A stretch of DNA of 64,000 bases from Lachnospiraceae bacterium (GCA_018384375.1 JAHAYJ010000060.1:1-64000); one strand, 5' to 3'; numbered from the stretch's first letter, positions 7,291 to 17,377 are shown. The notes: a model not told the origin generated them from the letters alone. Numbers and translations: made by a program.

Positions 7291-10200
7291 ATGTCAAAGT
7301 TACAGAACACAAAAAAGAATAACCTGAAGATGAAAAGGCAGATTCGCAAGACAGTTGGAGCATTATTTATGGTATCTGCTATTGTCGTGGCAGCAATTCC
7401 GGTGCAGGATATTGAAGCGGAAGAATTGAAGGCTGAGTCTGTTACAAGCGATACTCGGGCACAGTTGAACTATAATCCGGGTGACTCTCCTGACATTACA
7501 TATGCTGAACAGGAATACTTGAACAAGGGATCAGAAGCGGATACTAAATCTTACTATGTTCGGGATATGGGAAATGGCGAATGGGAATTAAACTGGCAGT
7601 TTAAGTATTATACTCAATCGATTAATGGGCGTGATTGGGCCATTATTAGTGCTTATAATAATTCTTATGCAGAAAACGAGGTTATCTTATCCAATTATGC
7701 AAATGCAGAGTATTACATCGTTCCTGAAGAAGAGTTTGAAGAACTTTTTTCCACTGGAGATGGATCTCTTGAACATAAATTTACATATGATGATTATAAG
7801 GCTTGGCGAGCTTCGGGCGCTGGAGCACCTACGGATGTAATGGAGTGGATTGAGAGGTATCGTAAAGAAGCTTATGATGGGTTTATGGAGGTTTGTGAGC
7901 TTTATTATGAATATGAGCTCCTTTACGCACAGTGGGAAGCAGATCATGCTGCTTGGGATAGCTTGACAGACAAAATGGGACATCCAGAACCACAGGCACC
8001 GTCCGCTCCTGCAGTGGCCAAACCTACTGAATTGAAATATACACCGGCTCTTGATTTTTCTGATGCAGAAAAATATAAGTATTATTGTGATTTTGATTCT
8101 TTCATTAAGGGAAAGGGAGACTTTACATTAGTTCCGGTGCGCAAGGAGGGGGGAAGTAAAATTCTCCTGGCAAAAACAGAAGAACCGAGCAATGAGACAG
8201 ACAATATTGGCTTTCTGGTTAAGGGAACTTCCACAACGGTAATTGGTATTGGTGATAGAGCGTTTTATGGGATTGGAAACGTGGACACCTTGGAATTGCC
8301 TGCGCAGCTGAAATATATCGGCGAAGAGGCCTTTATGGATTCCTTTATCAAAAGCATTAATCTGAACAATGTTGAGAATGTTGGAAACCGCGCTTTTAAA
8401 AACTGTCGTGTCTTGGAATCTGTTCAGATGAGTTATACAAGGGTGATTGGGGAAGAGAGCTTTTATCACACAGCGATTACAGGACTCACCTTTCCTGCTT
8501 TATTATCAAGAGTTGGCTATGGAGCATTTGCAGATTGTGGAAGCTTGGAAAACGTTGATTTTGAGAATGTTACGGCTAATTGTACAATCGATCCTTATGC
8601 ATTCTTCAATGATTACGCATTAGATAGTGTCAGTATGTCTGGTGCGGGGATTGTATCCATTGGGGAAGGTGCATTTGCAGTGATTTCATCACCAACAGGA
8701 GATTGGACTAATGTTACACTCCCGAGGCAAATTACCGGTGTCGCGTCTGATAACAGCATATTGGGAGATTTGTTGTTTGCAGGAAGAGCTAATCTGAACA
8801 CAGTTAAATTTCCTGACAATTATGGGACAAGCACTGCTATAAATATTCCTTCCGGTATGTTTAAAGGGTGTGCAGGATTAGAGTGTGTGGACTTTACGGC
8901 GTCAACAGGTAGCACTATCAGCGGTCTTGCCGGCTATGATGTAACGGATCCAGGAGGAGAGGCTTCATATAATTATTTGTTTTTGGATGTAACAAATCCT
9001 AAGTTTCTAGTTAAAGGACCTGAACTTAACGTAAGAGGAGGAACTGCATATCCCAGAAAATCAACCTGGGATGCGTTTACCAGAGTATCTAATTTTGTTC
9101 CTTATAATTATAAGAATTCAGAGGGTCTTGATTGTTACGAGGTCAGTGATGGAAAATATTTACTTCAGGCAAATGAGAAAGGCGAATTAACTTCCTGTGA
9201 ACTGATTGATAAGATTTCTACTGATCCGATTGATCTTACTATTCCAAGCATGGTTGGTAATTATAAGGTGGAAACCATTACAAACGGATGCTTTAGTGAA
9301 GAACGTTTAAGAAACAGAATCCGGTCTATTACTATCAGTGATGATTCGTTGATTCGATTGGATGATTCGGTTTTTGAGGGCCTTCCGAATTTGGAATGGG
9401 TTGAGATAGGCAATTCCGTTCAGAGCATTGGTAAAAGAGCATTTGCTAATTGCCCAAAATTGATTGATGTTACATTCCATACTCCTTTAATCGGATATAG
9501 TAATTTTGCAATTGGTGATGAGGCTTTTAAGACAAACAGCAATGAGTTGACTTTCCATGGTGATATTGTGAAAGGATATGCACCGTTTGATTTTGCAACG
9601 GGAAAGGAATCCAGTAAAATTGATGATGAAGGCAAGCGGATTTGCTATAAGAGCTTGTCACCTGACCTTTTGACTGTTATGTATGACAATAAGTCAGGTG
9701 AAGTAACACTTCTAGACTATCCTAAATATAATGAATTGGATATTAGACAATCCAAACATTGTGAAGATATGGAAGAGTATTATTATAAAAAGTATGGTGG
9801 TGATCAGGAAGCATACAGCCCGGAACGAAAAGCATTTACTAAGCTCTGGATAGATAATAATGGTGATCCAAGTGTATATGATGATGCATCTTATGGACCA
9901 TGGATTGATGAAACGTATTTAAATTTACTTGCGGCGGGATATTTTACCGAAGGTGGTTCAGTACCGTTAACGATGCCGGAAATATATTATGATAAGAAAC
10001 CCTATAGTATATTGGAAAATTATGAACGTGGCAGCAATGCGACGATGGAGTTCCAAACAGTTACGGATGAAGAATTGGCTTGGATAAATACTTGCCTTAA
10101 CATTGTAGTACCCCAAGGTGTTACCTCTATTGATGCATCTGCATTCTTCAACGCAACTGAGAATACAAGAAATGTGGCTACATATTTTGGCTCTGAAGAT

Positions 10201-12186
10201 GAGGGATACAAAAGCTATCAAATGTGTACGGCAAGTACAGATGATGCTGTTCCTGGTCTGTTTAGCGGCTACTATCCGGATTATGATGAGGAAGCGGATA
10301 AAGCAGAATATGAGAAAGCAGTTAAGGGAAATGACAGAATTTTGTCTATTTCAATGGTAGATGTAAAAGAATTACCTGATTATGCGTTTGATAGCTGTGA
10401 AAGATTGCAGAGCGTTACGTTAGGGGACGCTCTTGCACAGATGGGAGAAGCACCGTTTAGAGGGTGTAGTTCTTTGGAAAATGTATCTGAAAACAAGTTT
10501 TTCAAGCCCTCTAACAGAATTATTTATTCGGTAAATGATGATGGAACTTATACAATCGTTGAGTGTCTTTCTTCAAGAGGTGGAGCTGGTAGTGATAAAG
10601 TCATTATGACAGAAACTGATCCACAGTTAGCAAATGTCAGTGCAATCAGAGATGGGGCATTTGATAATTGTGATGAAATTACCAGAGTATCACTTGATGA
10701 TGCAAAGCAACTAAAGGTAATACCGGAAAGATGTTTCTTTGATTGTGATAAATTGAAATCTGTGAGCCTGCCGACAAGCGTAAATCGTATTTCTTCGGAA
10801 GCATTCAGCGCAGATTTGTTGAATCCAAACGCAAATGACAGTGTTGAAGTAACTATTCCTGGCAAGGAGGTTCATATTGTAAGTGATGCATTCCTACATC
10901 CTTCTAATAATACCATTTGGACGTACAAGGGTACATCTGCTGAGGACTATGGATTGTACTATAAGAACCAGGGAATTGATGTACAGTATTTGACGGATAC
11001 ATTTACGGTTGAATTTATTGATAGCATAAGCGGAGAAAGAATTGGCGAAATACAGAGTGTTCCGAAAAATACTACTGCGGAAGCTCCTGCTGATAGTGAA
11101 ATTCCAAAGCATGATGGATATACTTTTACAGGATGGTCAAAAGATTTTTCGAGGGTTCAGGAGAATCTGATTGTGCTTGCACAATATATTAATAATTCCC
11201 TTGTACCTTCATCAAGCCCAGGACAGGGGGGCAATACCAATCCGTCAGCTTCACCGTCAGCTTCGCCGTCGGCAAAACCATCAGCCTCACCGTCAGCGTC
11301 ACCCTCAGCAAATCCGGAAGATAGTATCAAGAAGTACACTGTGTCAGTTTCAGGAGGAAGCGGAAGCGGAAGTTATGCAGCAGGTGCGATTGTGGCGATA
11401 AGAGCATATGCGTCTAGCCCAGAGCAAGTATTTGATAAATGGACGACTTCAACAGCTGGAGTAGGTTTTGCAGATGCAACGGCACTTTCAACTACCTTTA
11501 CGATGCCGGCTGCAAACGTTGCAATAACGGCAACTTATAAAGTTGGTAATAGTAATACAGCAGCCAATGGAACTGGAAATACCAATGGTAGCAATAATAC
11601 TAGTAGCAATTCGGGAACTTCAGTACAAGTAAGCAAGCCCGGTTTTTCCAATACCAATCTGGCAGGCGCGACTGTCAGTGGTTCTACAGATAACTTTATT
11701 GTAAAGGTAACGGAGGATCAGGCTGCAACAGATGCCGTAATTGCCGCACTTCAGGCAAAATATGGTGATATCAGCAGAATCAAATATCTGCCCATGGACA
11801 TCAGCCTTTATGATTCGACAGGAAGGACAAAGATTGCAGATACATCAGGAATTACCGTAAATCTTACCTTGCCTTTACCGGATGACCTGGCACAATATGC
11901 CGGAAATAATAAGGTCGCAGCGGTTGCAAACGGAGCACTGGAGGATCTGAATGCCAGATTTACAACGGTAGATGGTGTTCCCTGTGTAAACTTTACGGCA
12001 ACACATTTTTCGCCTTATGTCATTTATGTGGATACTGCAAACCTGACGGAAGGCACGATCGATGCAACACCGAAGACGGGAGACCCGATTCATCCAAAGT
12101 GGTTCCTGGCATTGGGACTGGCATGTATTTCCATGATTCTCTTCTTTAAGAAGGACAAGGCGGTAGTGAAGACAAAGACGGCATAG
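7291..12186 (+). CDS. Large BspA-type leucine-rich-repeat surface protein, sortase substrate
   Basis: A 1631-residue secreted protein. The signal peptide is residues 1-44 (basic start, GALFMVSAIVVAAIPV core). Many LRR_5/BspA repeats follow (patterns such as IGDRAFYG, IGEEAFMDS, VGNRAFKNC), mainly at 310-480, 640-780 and 1030-1230. An InlB B-repeat-like module lies near 1237-1300 (GYTFTGWSKDF), then a Pro-Ser-Ala spacer (1318-1341) and a second bacterial-repeat module (KWTTSTAG, 1346-1415). The C-terminus has the sorting motif TPKTG (1593-1597), a hydrophobic stretch and a basic tail. Class B sortases of clostridia are known to accept (S/P)PxTG motifs, so the upstream sortase is the natural partner. 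Such proteins often mediate adhesion; the ligand here is unknown. AAGGAGAGG precedes the start. Confidence 0.9.
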   Translation: MSKLQNTKKNNLKMKRQIRKTVGALFMVSAIVVAAIPVQDIEAEELKAESVTSDTRAQLNYNPGDSPDITYAEQEYLNKGSEADTKSYYVRDMGNGEWELNWQFKYYTQSINGRDWAIISAYNNSYAENEVILSNYANAEYYIVPEEEFEELFSTGDGSLEHKFTYDDYKAWRASGAGAPTDVMEWIERYRKEAYDGFMEVCELYYEYELLYAQWEADHAAWDSLTDKMGHPEPQAPSAPAVAKPTELKYTPALDFSDAEKYKYYCDFDSFIKGKGDFTLVPVRKEGGSKILLAKTEEPSNETDNIGFLVKGTSTTVIGIGDRAFYGIGNVDTLELPAQLKYIGEEAFMDSFIKSINLNNVENVGNRAFKNCRVLESVQMSYTRVIGEESFYHTAITGLTFPALLSRVGYGAFADCGSLENVDFENVTANCTIDPYAFFNDYALDSVSMSGAGIVSIGEGAFAVISSPTGDWTNVTLPRQITGVASDNSILGDLLFAGRANLNTVKFPDNYGTSTAINIPSGMFKGCAGLECVDFTASTGSTISGLAGYDVTDPGGEASYNYLFLDVTNPKFLVKGPELNVRGGTAYPRKSTWDAFTRVSNFVPYNYKNSEGLDCYEVSDGKYLLQANEKGELTSCELIDKISTDPIDLTIPSMVGNYKVETITNGCFSEERLRNRIRSITISDDSLIRLDDSVFEGLPNLEWVEIGNSVQSIGKRAFANCPKLIDVTFHTPLIGYSNFAIGDEAFKTNSNELTFHGDIVKGYAPFDFATGKESSKIDDEGKRICYKSLSPDLLTVMYDNKSGEVTLLDYPKYNELDIRQSKHCEDMEEYYYKKYGGDQEAYSPERKAFTKLWIDNNGDPSVYDDASYGPWIDETYLNLLAAGYFTEGGSVPLTMPEIYYDKKPYSILENYERGSNATMEFQTVTDEELAWINTCLNIVVPQGVTSIDASAFFNATENTRNVATYFGSEDEGYKSYQMCTASTDDAVPGLFSGYYPDYDEEADKAEYEKAVKGNDRILSISMVDVKELPDYAFDSCERLQSVTLGDALAQMGEAPFRGCSSLENVSENKFFKPSNRIIYSVNDDGTYTIVECLSSRGGAGSDKVIMTETDPQLANVSAIRDGAFDNCDEITRVSLDDAKQLKVIPERCFFDCDKLKSVSLPTSVNRISSEAFSADLLNPNANDSVEVTIPGKEVHIVSDAFLHPSNNTIWTYKGTSAEDYGLYYKNQGIDVQYLTDTFTVEFIDSISGERIGEIQSVPKNTTAEAPADSEIPKHDGYTFTGWSKDFSRVQENLIVLAQYINNSLVPSSSPGQGGNTNPSASPSASPSAKPSASPSASPSANPEDSIKKYTVSVSGGSGSGSYAAGAIVAIRAYASSPEQVFDKWTTSTAGVGFADATALSTTFTMPAANVAITATYKVGNSNTAANGTGNTNGSNNTSSNSGTSVQVSKPGFSNTNLAGATVSGSTDNFIVKVTEDQAATDAVIAALQAKYGDISRIKYLPMDISLYDSTGRTKIADTSGITVNLTLPLPDDLAQYAGNNKVAAVANGALEDLNARFTTVDGVPCVNFTATHFSPYVIYVDTANLTEGTIDATPKTGDPIHPKWFLALGLACISMILFFKKDKAVVKTKTA
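11242..11313 (+). repeat. Pro-Ser-Ala coding microrepeat
   Basis: Six degenerate copies of a 12-base unit like CCGTCAGCTTCA encode PSAS/PSAK/PSAN. This is a flexible wall-spanning linker within the LRR protein and a likely place for length variation by slippage. Confidence 0.8.
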
Positions 12187-12194
12187 GAGCTCCT

Positions 12195-14888
12195 ATGAAC
12201 AGAAAAATTGCAAAAATCCTGAGCGTACTGCTGTTGCTTACGGCAATAGCAGTAACTCAGGTACCTGTATCAGATGTAGAAGCAGTTGCGCCTGCATCTG
12301 ATTTTCAAATGGAAGGAAGTAAATTATTGAAATATACAGGCACGGCAGAAGCCGTGTCTATTCCTGCTGATATCAAATCCATCGGGGAAGAAGCATTTGC
12401 AGGGAATGATGATCTGATTAAGGTTACCATTGAAGGCGATGTGGAATATATTGGATACCGTGCCTTTGCTGAATGTGACAATTTGAGAACGATTTTAGTG
12501 GGAGACAATGTGGAAACCATTGATACGGCGGCATTCAGTAACAATAAGGAGCTTGTGAATGTTACCTTAGGTGCGGGGGTGAAGGAACTGGGAACAGGGG
12601 TGTTCGCAGGCTGTAGTCAACTGAAGGATCTTACACTCTCCGAGGACAATCCTTATCTGCACTATTCAAACGGTATTTTATATGATGATGAAGAAACCAT
12701 TGTCTATGCCTTGATGCCCGCTTATGAAAAAGGAGCCTATACCCTTCCGGGAACCGTGAAGGAGATCAGGGGATATGCCTTTTGGGGAAATCCGTACCTT
12801 GAGAAGGTGACGCTGGGAAGCAGGCTGAGTGAAGTCCCTGCCTATGCATTTTCAAATTGCATGAATCTGAAAGAAGTGGAAATTCCGCTGCCCGTGCGGG
12901 GAATCGGAGCCAAGGCGTTTGAAGATTGTGTGAACCTTGAAATGGTGACACTGCCGGATTCTATGGCCCAAATCAGTGATTCGGCTTTTGACGGTTGTCC
13001 CAATGTACAGTTTACTGCGACACCGGGTACCTACAGTGCAGAGTTTGCCGCCACACTCCAAAAGACAGAGGTAGATGAGGTGGAATATGAAGATGTACAG
13101 GATTCTCAGGTGATTGCTGCTGATGAGGTTTCGGGGGATCATACCTCCGAAGAAAGTCCTTCACCGGAGCCTACAATGGAAGTGGAAACGCAGACAGTCA
13201 ATAATCTGACGCTTCTCGGGCAGTCCAGTATTGTTGCCGGAAGAGCAATGATTTTTATTGACAACGGGCAATCCAACGTACGAAGTGGGATCGATCTTGG
13301 ACAGATGGAGACAGCGGCTTCGCAAGGCGAACAGACCGTGCAGAGTGGGCTTGAGAAGGAACAAATAAAAAATCTTCTTGCAGACAGTGCACAGAAGGGA
13401 AAAGATTTTCCCAAATATACGATTGTAAATAACAGAACGATCGCAAGTCAGGCTTTTTATCAGGACAGTAATCTGACAGAATATCAGATTGAGAATGGCA
13501 TAGAAGAAATCGGTGAATTTGCGTTTGCAAGGTCTGCGCTTACAAGTATTGAAATTCCGGAAGGCGTTACAACGATAGGCTATGGTGCATTTTATCACTG
13601 TGATTCCCTGGAGGATGTGACGATCCCGACCAGTGTGACAAGAATAGAGCCGTATGCGTTTGATAAGACGCCCTGGGTTGAAAATACACAGACAGCAACT
13701 TATCCGTTCCTGATTGTAGGGGATGGAATTCTGATTGCTTACAACGGAAGCGATAGCGTTGTCAATATTCCCAGTGGGGTAAAGCAGATTGGCCCCCAGG
13801 TATTTAAGGACCATATGGGAATAACGGCAGTGAATATTCCCGACTCTGTAGAGGTGATCTGTGAGGAAGCCTTTATGGGGTGTAAGAATCTTAAAACAGT
13901 TAACGGAGGAAACGGGCTTACCCGTGTGGAGGATCGGGCTTTTTGGGATTGCCCATTATCTACTGTGAGAATTCCCGCTTCCGTGCAGGAAATCGGACTT
14001 GGTGCTTATGCGCTTTCGGGTGGAACAGATACTGCTTTGTTTGAAGGAGAAACGCTTCCGTCACTTATCACGGGACAAGGAGTGGAGAGAATTGCAAATA
14101 GCCAGTATCGCACTTATGCGATAGGCAATATCCGAACAGTTATTGTTCCTGCCGGGGTATCAGATTTGAAAGGAACGGTTTTGGAGAGCGAAACCTATGG
14201 ATTTAAGGGGATTGTATGTGATGAAGCCGGAAATCAGATCGCAGATAACAGCAAGGGGGTAGCGTTGCTGGCAGAAGGCAGTGGTGTGACACTTCAGCTG
14301 AGCAGTGAGCGGATTGATGAGAGCGAAAATGCCATGGCCACAATTCCGGGCAATGACGAAAATTACATATTGAAAATAACTGATTCTGATGAGGCGGCGG
14401 AGAAGATATCAGCTGCTTATGGGGAACTCTATGGCGGTAGAACGCCATTGAATCTGACTGCCTATGACATTTCCCTATATGATGCGTCAGGAAGCATTTC
14501 CATTACCAGATTAGGAAAGCAGTACGTTACGGTTCAGATACCAGTACCTGCAGGCATTGAAACACAGGATATGCATGTGGTGACTCTGGATCAGGACGGG
14601 CAACTGGAGGCATTGGAGCACAGAGTGGTTGAGATGGAAGACGGTGCGTATCTGCAGATTACGACAAATCACTTTTCACCTCTTGGAATTTATAATTATT
14701 CCGGTTTTGGAGGACAGGCGTATGTGACAGATGGGAAAGCAACAATTACCAGCCTGTCAGGGAATAAGGATGATACACCGGATACAGGAGATCCCATTCA
14801 TCCGAAATGGTTCCTGGCATTGGGATTGTTTGCGGGCTCCGTTGCATTGTTTTTCTATAAAGGAAAAACTTTAAAACAAATTAAATAG
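12195..14888 (+). CDS. Second BspA-type leucine-rich-repeat wall protein, paralogue of the first
   Basis: An 897-residue secreted protein starting 8 bp after the previous gene; the SD is GGAG. The signal peptide (residues 1-30) ends PVSDVEA, echoing PVQDIEA of the first protein. LRR_5 repeats fill about 55-270 and 405-610 (IGEEAFAGN, IGYRAFAECD, IGYGAFYHC). An acidic/Ser-Pro linker lies around 300-330. A module at 720-840 resembles the matching region of the first protein (ISLYD, NHFSP). The tail has TPDTG (861-865) followed by DPIHPKWFLALGL, identical to the first protein over those 13 residues, then a membrane segment and Lys-rich end. Shared ends with divergent middles suggest duplication and specialisation under one sortase. 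Confidence 0.9.
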   Translation: MNRKIAKILSVLLLLTAIAVTQVPVSDVEAVAPASDFQMEGSKLLKYTGTAEAVSIPADIKSIGEEAFAGNDDLIKVTIEGDVEYIGYRAFAECDNLRTILVGDNVETIDTAAFSNNKELVNVTLGAGVKELGTGVFAGCSQLKDLTLSEDNPYLHYSNGILYDDEETIVYALMPAYEKGAYTLPGTVKEIRGYAFWGNPYLEKVTLGSRLSEVPAYAFSNCMNLKEVEIPLPVRGIGAKAFEDCVNLEMVTLPDSMAQISDSAFDGCPNVQFTATPGTYSAEFAATLQKTEVDEVEYEDVQDSQVIAADEVSGDHTSEESPSPEPTMEVETQTVNNLTLLGQSSIVAGRAMIFIDNGQSNVRSGIDLGQMETAASQGEQTVQSGLEKEQIKNLLADSAQKGKDFPKYTIVNNRTIASQAFYQDSNLTEYQIENGIEEIGEFAFARSALTSIEIPEGVTTIGYGAFYHCDSLEDVTIPTSVTRIEPYAFDKTPWVENTQTATYPFLIVGDGILIAYNGSDSVVNIPSGVKQIGPQVFKDHMGITAVNIPDSVEVICEEAFMGCKNLKTVNGGNGLTRVEDRAFWDCPLSTVRIPASVQEIGLGAYALSGGTDTALFEGETLPSLITGQGVERIANSQYRTYAIGNIRTVIVPAGVSDLKGTVLESETYGFKGIVCDEAGNQIADNSKGVALLAEGSGVTLQLSSERIDESENAMATIPGNDENYILKITDSDEAAEKISAAYGELYGGRTPLNLTAYDISLYDASGSISITRLGKQYVTVQIPVPAGIETQDMHVVTLDQDGQLEALEHRVVEMEDGAYLQITTNHFSPLGIYNYSGFGGQAYVTDGKATITSLSGNKDDTPDTGDPIHPKWFLALGLFAGSVALFFYKGKTLKQIK

Positions 14889-14905
14889 ACGGTGATAGAA
14901 CTGTT

Positions 14906-14949
14906 AAAGACTTCCGGCATATGATAAAGAAAAAGCCGGGAGTCTTTTT
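14906..14949 (+). terminator. Terminator of the wall-protein operon
   Basis: AAAGACTTCCGGC (14906-14918) pairs with GCCGGGAGTCTTT (from 14935) with one G-T pair, then Ts. The 3' arm contains GGGAG, which is also the only ribosome site for the protease ATG at 14950. Terminator and translation signal therefore overlap. Confidence 0.75.
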
Positions 14950-15861
14950 ATGCTTCGGGTGAGAAAACAAATCGGATGTAGCGATGAATTGATTGCAAGC
15001 TGTGGTAAAAACGGAGTGACTATAGCAATGCTGGATACCGGGGTGGCCTTCCACCCTGATTTTGGTAATAGAGTGATTGCATTTAAGGATTTTGTTAACG
15101 GGAAAAGGGACCGATATGACGATAGTGGACATGGAACGCATGTGGCGGGATGCATGTGCGGAAGCGGGCTCCTTTCTGACGGAAAATACAGAGGAATCGC
15201 ACCTTACAGTAAACTGATTGTGGGAAAGGTGCTGGATTATAAAGGTGACGGCGTAATTGAAAATATGGCAGATGGAATCGAGTGGGTTCTCAAGATACAA
15301 AAAGAGTATGACATTCGCATCCTCAATATTTCCATTGGTATGGGTGAAAATGCGAACAGAGAACGGATGGAAAGATTGCTTAAGCTGGTTGACTGTGCAT
15401 GGAAGCAGGGGCTGGTTGTGGTCTGCGCGGCAGGCAATACGGGACCGAAACCGATGACGATCTCGCCGATCGGACAAAGAAGAGCTGTAATCACGGTTGG
15501 TTGTCATGAAGGGGGATATTTCGGGAACAGAGAAAATCTCTGCGAAAATTATTCCAGTAGAGGGCCGAGCCCTTATGATATGAAAAAGCCTGACATTGTC
15601 GCTCCCGGAACGGATATTGTTTCCTGTAATGCAGGAGTTGAAAAAAAGGGACGATTTTACAGAAATGCCTACATCGCAAAAAGTGGCACTTCTATGGCAA
15701 CTCCCATAATTTCCGGAGGAGTGGCATTGTTGCTTCAAAAGTATCCTTTTTATAGCAATGAACAGGTTAAACAAAAGCTTCTGCATACAGCAAAGGATTT
15801 AAGTGAGCCATGGAATAAGCAGGGGTGGGGAATGATTCAGATTGACAGGCTGATAAAATAA
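14950..15861 (+). CDS. Subtilisin-family (S8) serine protease, leaderless
   Basis: A 303-residue protease with a full catalytic set: Asp29 (MLDTG), His61 (HGTHVAG), oxyanion Asn163 (AAGNTG) and Ser248 (GTSMATP). It has neither signal peptide nor propeptide, with the catalytic domain starting near residue 22. It therefore resembles intracellular/AprX-type subtilases, which act in the cytoplasm or leave the cell by another route. The ATG lies directly after the T-run of the wall-operon terminator, and the only SD (GGGAG) is inside the hairpin. Expression would need readthrough or a promoter inside the previous gene. It lies next to the surface-protein operon, but whether it processes those proteins is unknown. 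Confidence 0.9.
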   Translation: MLRVRKQIGCSDELIASCGKNGVTIAMLDTGVAFHPDFGNRVIAFKDFVNGKRDRYDDSGHGTHVAGCMCGSGLLSDGKYRGIAPYSKLIVGKVLDYKGDGVIENMADGIEWVLKIQKEYDIRILNISIGMGENANRERMERLLKLVDCAWKQGLVVVCAAGNTGPKPMTISPIGQRRAVITVGCHEGGYFGNRENLCENYSSRGPSPYDMKKPDIVAPGTDIVSCNAGVEKKGRFYRNAYIAKSGTSMATPIISGGVALLLQKYPFYSNEQVKQKLLHTAKDLSEPWNKQGWGMIQIDRLIK

Positions 15862-15865
15862 GTCA

Positions 15866-15894
15866 TTGACAGAAGATGTTCGATTGTATACAAT
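15866..15894 (+). promoter_or_regulatory. Strong SigmaA promoter of the citrate/2-oxoglutarate genes
   Basis: TTGACA (15866-15871), 17-bp spacer, TACAAT (15889-15894), with one mismatch over both boxes. It begins just after the protease stop codon and lies 39 bp before the next ATG. Confidence 0.85.
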
Positions 15895-15933
15895 TATACA
15901 TGGACTTTAAAGAAGCACAGAGAGGAGACTACC

Positions 15934-17346
15934 ATGGCTGAAGAAAATAACCTATTTATGGACAGACCGGTGTCACTGAATACAAAAAATAATCTTCTCG
16001 AAATAGAGGAGCATATGTACATATTGGATGATGTGAAAAAACCCAATGTATTCAGAAATATGTTCCCTTATTCGGAAGTGCCGAAGATTCCTTTTAACGA
16101 CAGAATTGTGCCACATAATATGCCTAAGGAAATCTGGATTACTGATACAACATTTCGTGACGGACAACAGTCCAGAGCACCTTATACTACAGAGCAGATC
16201 GTCAAGATCTATGATTATCTGCACAGACTGGGTGGACCGAATGGCATGATCCGTGCCAGCGAATTCTTTTTATACAGCAAAAAGGATAGGGATGCGGTAT
16301 ACAAATGTATGGAAAGAGGCTATCAGTTCCCGGAGGTTACCAGCTGGATCCGTGCCAGCAAGGAGGATTTTAAGCTGGTGAAGGAAATCGGCATGAAGGA
16401 AACCGGCATTTTAGTCAGCTGCTCTGATTATCATATTTTCCTGAAACTAAAGATGACAAGAAAGCAGGCAATGGATCATTATCTCAGCGTTGTCAGGGAT
16501 TGTCTGGAGGAGGGCATCAGTGTAAGATGCCATCTGGAGGATATTACGAGAGCGGATATTTACGGATATGTAGTTCCTTTCTGCTTGGAACTGATGAAGC
16601 TGATGGAAGAGTATAAGATACCGATCAAGGTGCGCGCCTGTGACACTATGGGATATGGAGTGAATTACCCAGGTGCCGTTATTCCCAGAAGTGTACAGGG
16701 CATTATCTATGCGATCCATACGCATGCAGGGGTTCCCCATGAATTGATCGAGTGGCATGGACATAATGATTTTTATAAGGCCGTTGTAAACTCGACGACA
16801 GCATGGCTGTACGGCTGTTCCGGTGTCAATACTTCTCTGTTTGGTATTGGCGAGAGAACGGGAAATACACCGCTTGAAGCCATGGTATTTGAATATGCGC
16901 AGCTAAAGGGTGACCTGAACGGAATGGATACCACTGTAATCACAGAACTGGCAGAATACTATGAGAAGGAAATCGGCTATCAGATTCCTGACAGGACTCC
17001 TTTTGTAGGTAAGAATTTTAATGTCACAAGGGCAGGCATTCATGCAGACGGACTGCTGAAGAATGAGGAGATTTATAATATTTTTGATACGGATAAGTTC
17101 CTGAACAGACCGGTACTTTGTGCAGTGTCAAATACTTCGGGACTTGCAGGTATTGCCCATTGGATCAACACTTATTTTAAGCTTCAGGGAGATAAGCAGG
17201 TTGATAAAGCAAATCCGGTTGTGGCGGAAGTTAAAAAATGGGTAGATAAGCAGTACGAAGAAGGACGTGTGACTGTTATTACAGATAAGGAACTGATTGA
17301 ACAAATTGCAATCGCATGTAAATTGCTGGATATGACGATCGGTTAA
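15934..17346 (+). CDS. Homocitrate/isopropylmalate synthase-family enzyme, probable Re-citrate synthase
   Basis: A 470-residue TIM-barrel enzyme of the DRE-metallolyase family, which condenses an acyl-CoA with a 2-oxo acid. It shows the TDTTFRDGQQ motif (70-79), RCHLEDITRAD, and the metal-binding HGHND (275-279). It lacks the C-terminal LeuA allosteric domain of true isopropylmalate synthases. Anaerobes without ordinary (Si) citrate synthase use a Re-citrate synthase of this family, first described in Clostridium kluyveri. The neighbour two genes on is NADP-isocitrate dehydrogenase, which argues for citrate rather than leucine synthesis. The Re-citrate call rests on context and missing domain, so homocitrate or citramalate synthase remain possible. 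No aconitase gene lies in the window. Confidence 0.65.
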   Translation: MAEENNLFMDRPVSLNTKNNLLEIEEHMYILDDVKKPNVFRNMFPYSEVPKIPFNDRIVPHNMPKEIWITDTTFRDGQQSRAPYTTEQIVKIYDYLHRLGGPNGMIRASEFFLYSKKDRDAVYKCMERGYQFPEVTSWIRASKEDFKLVKEIGMKETGILVSCSDYHIFLKLKMTRKQAMDHYLSVVRDCLEEGISVRCHLEDITRADIYGYVVPFCLELMKLMEEYKIPIKVRACDTMGYGVNYPGAVIPRSVQGIIYAIHTHAGVPHELIEWHGHNDFYKAVVNSTTAWLYGCSGVNTSLFGIGERTGNTPLEAMVFEYAQLKGDLNGMDTTVITELAEYYEKEIGYQIPDRTPFVGKNFNVTRAGIHADGLLKNEEIYNIFDTDKFLNRPVLCAVSNTSGLAGIAHWINTYFKLQGDKQVDKANPVVAEVKKWVDKQYEEGRVTVITDKELIEQIAIACKLLDMTIG

Positions 17347-17377
17347 GATCCGGTGAAAGGAAGGCAAACAGACAAAA

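Noticed and set aside
11242..11313. CRISPR-like or tandem DNA repeat
   Set aside because: The repeats are in frame, only 12 bases long, have no unique spacers, and encode a Pro-Ser linker.
14881..15786. 301-residue reading frame antisense to the subtilase
   Set aside because: The plus strand has a full catalytic triad protease; the antisense frame has no start signal or domain.
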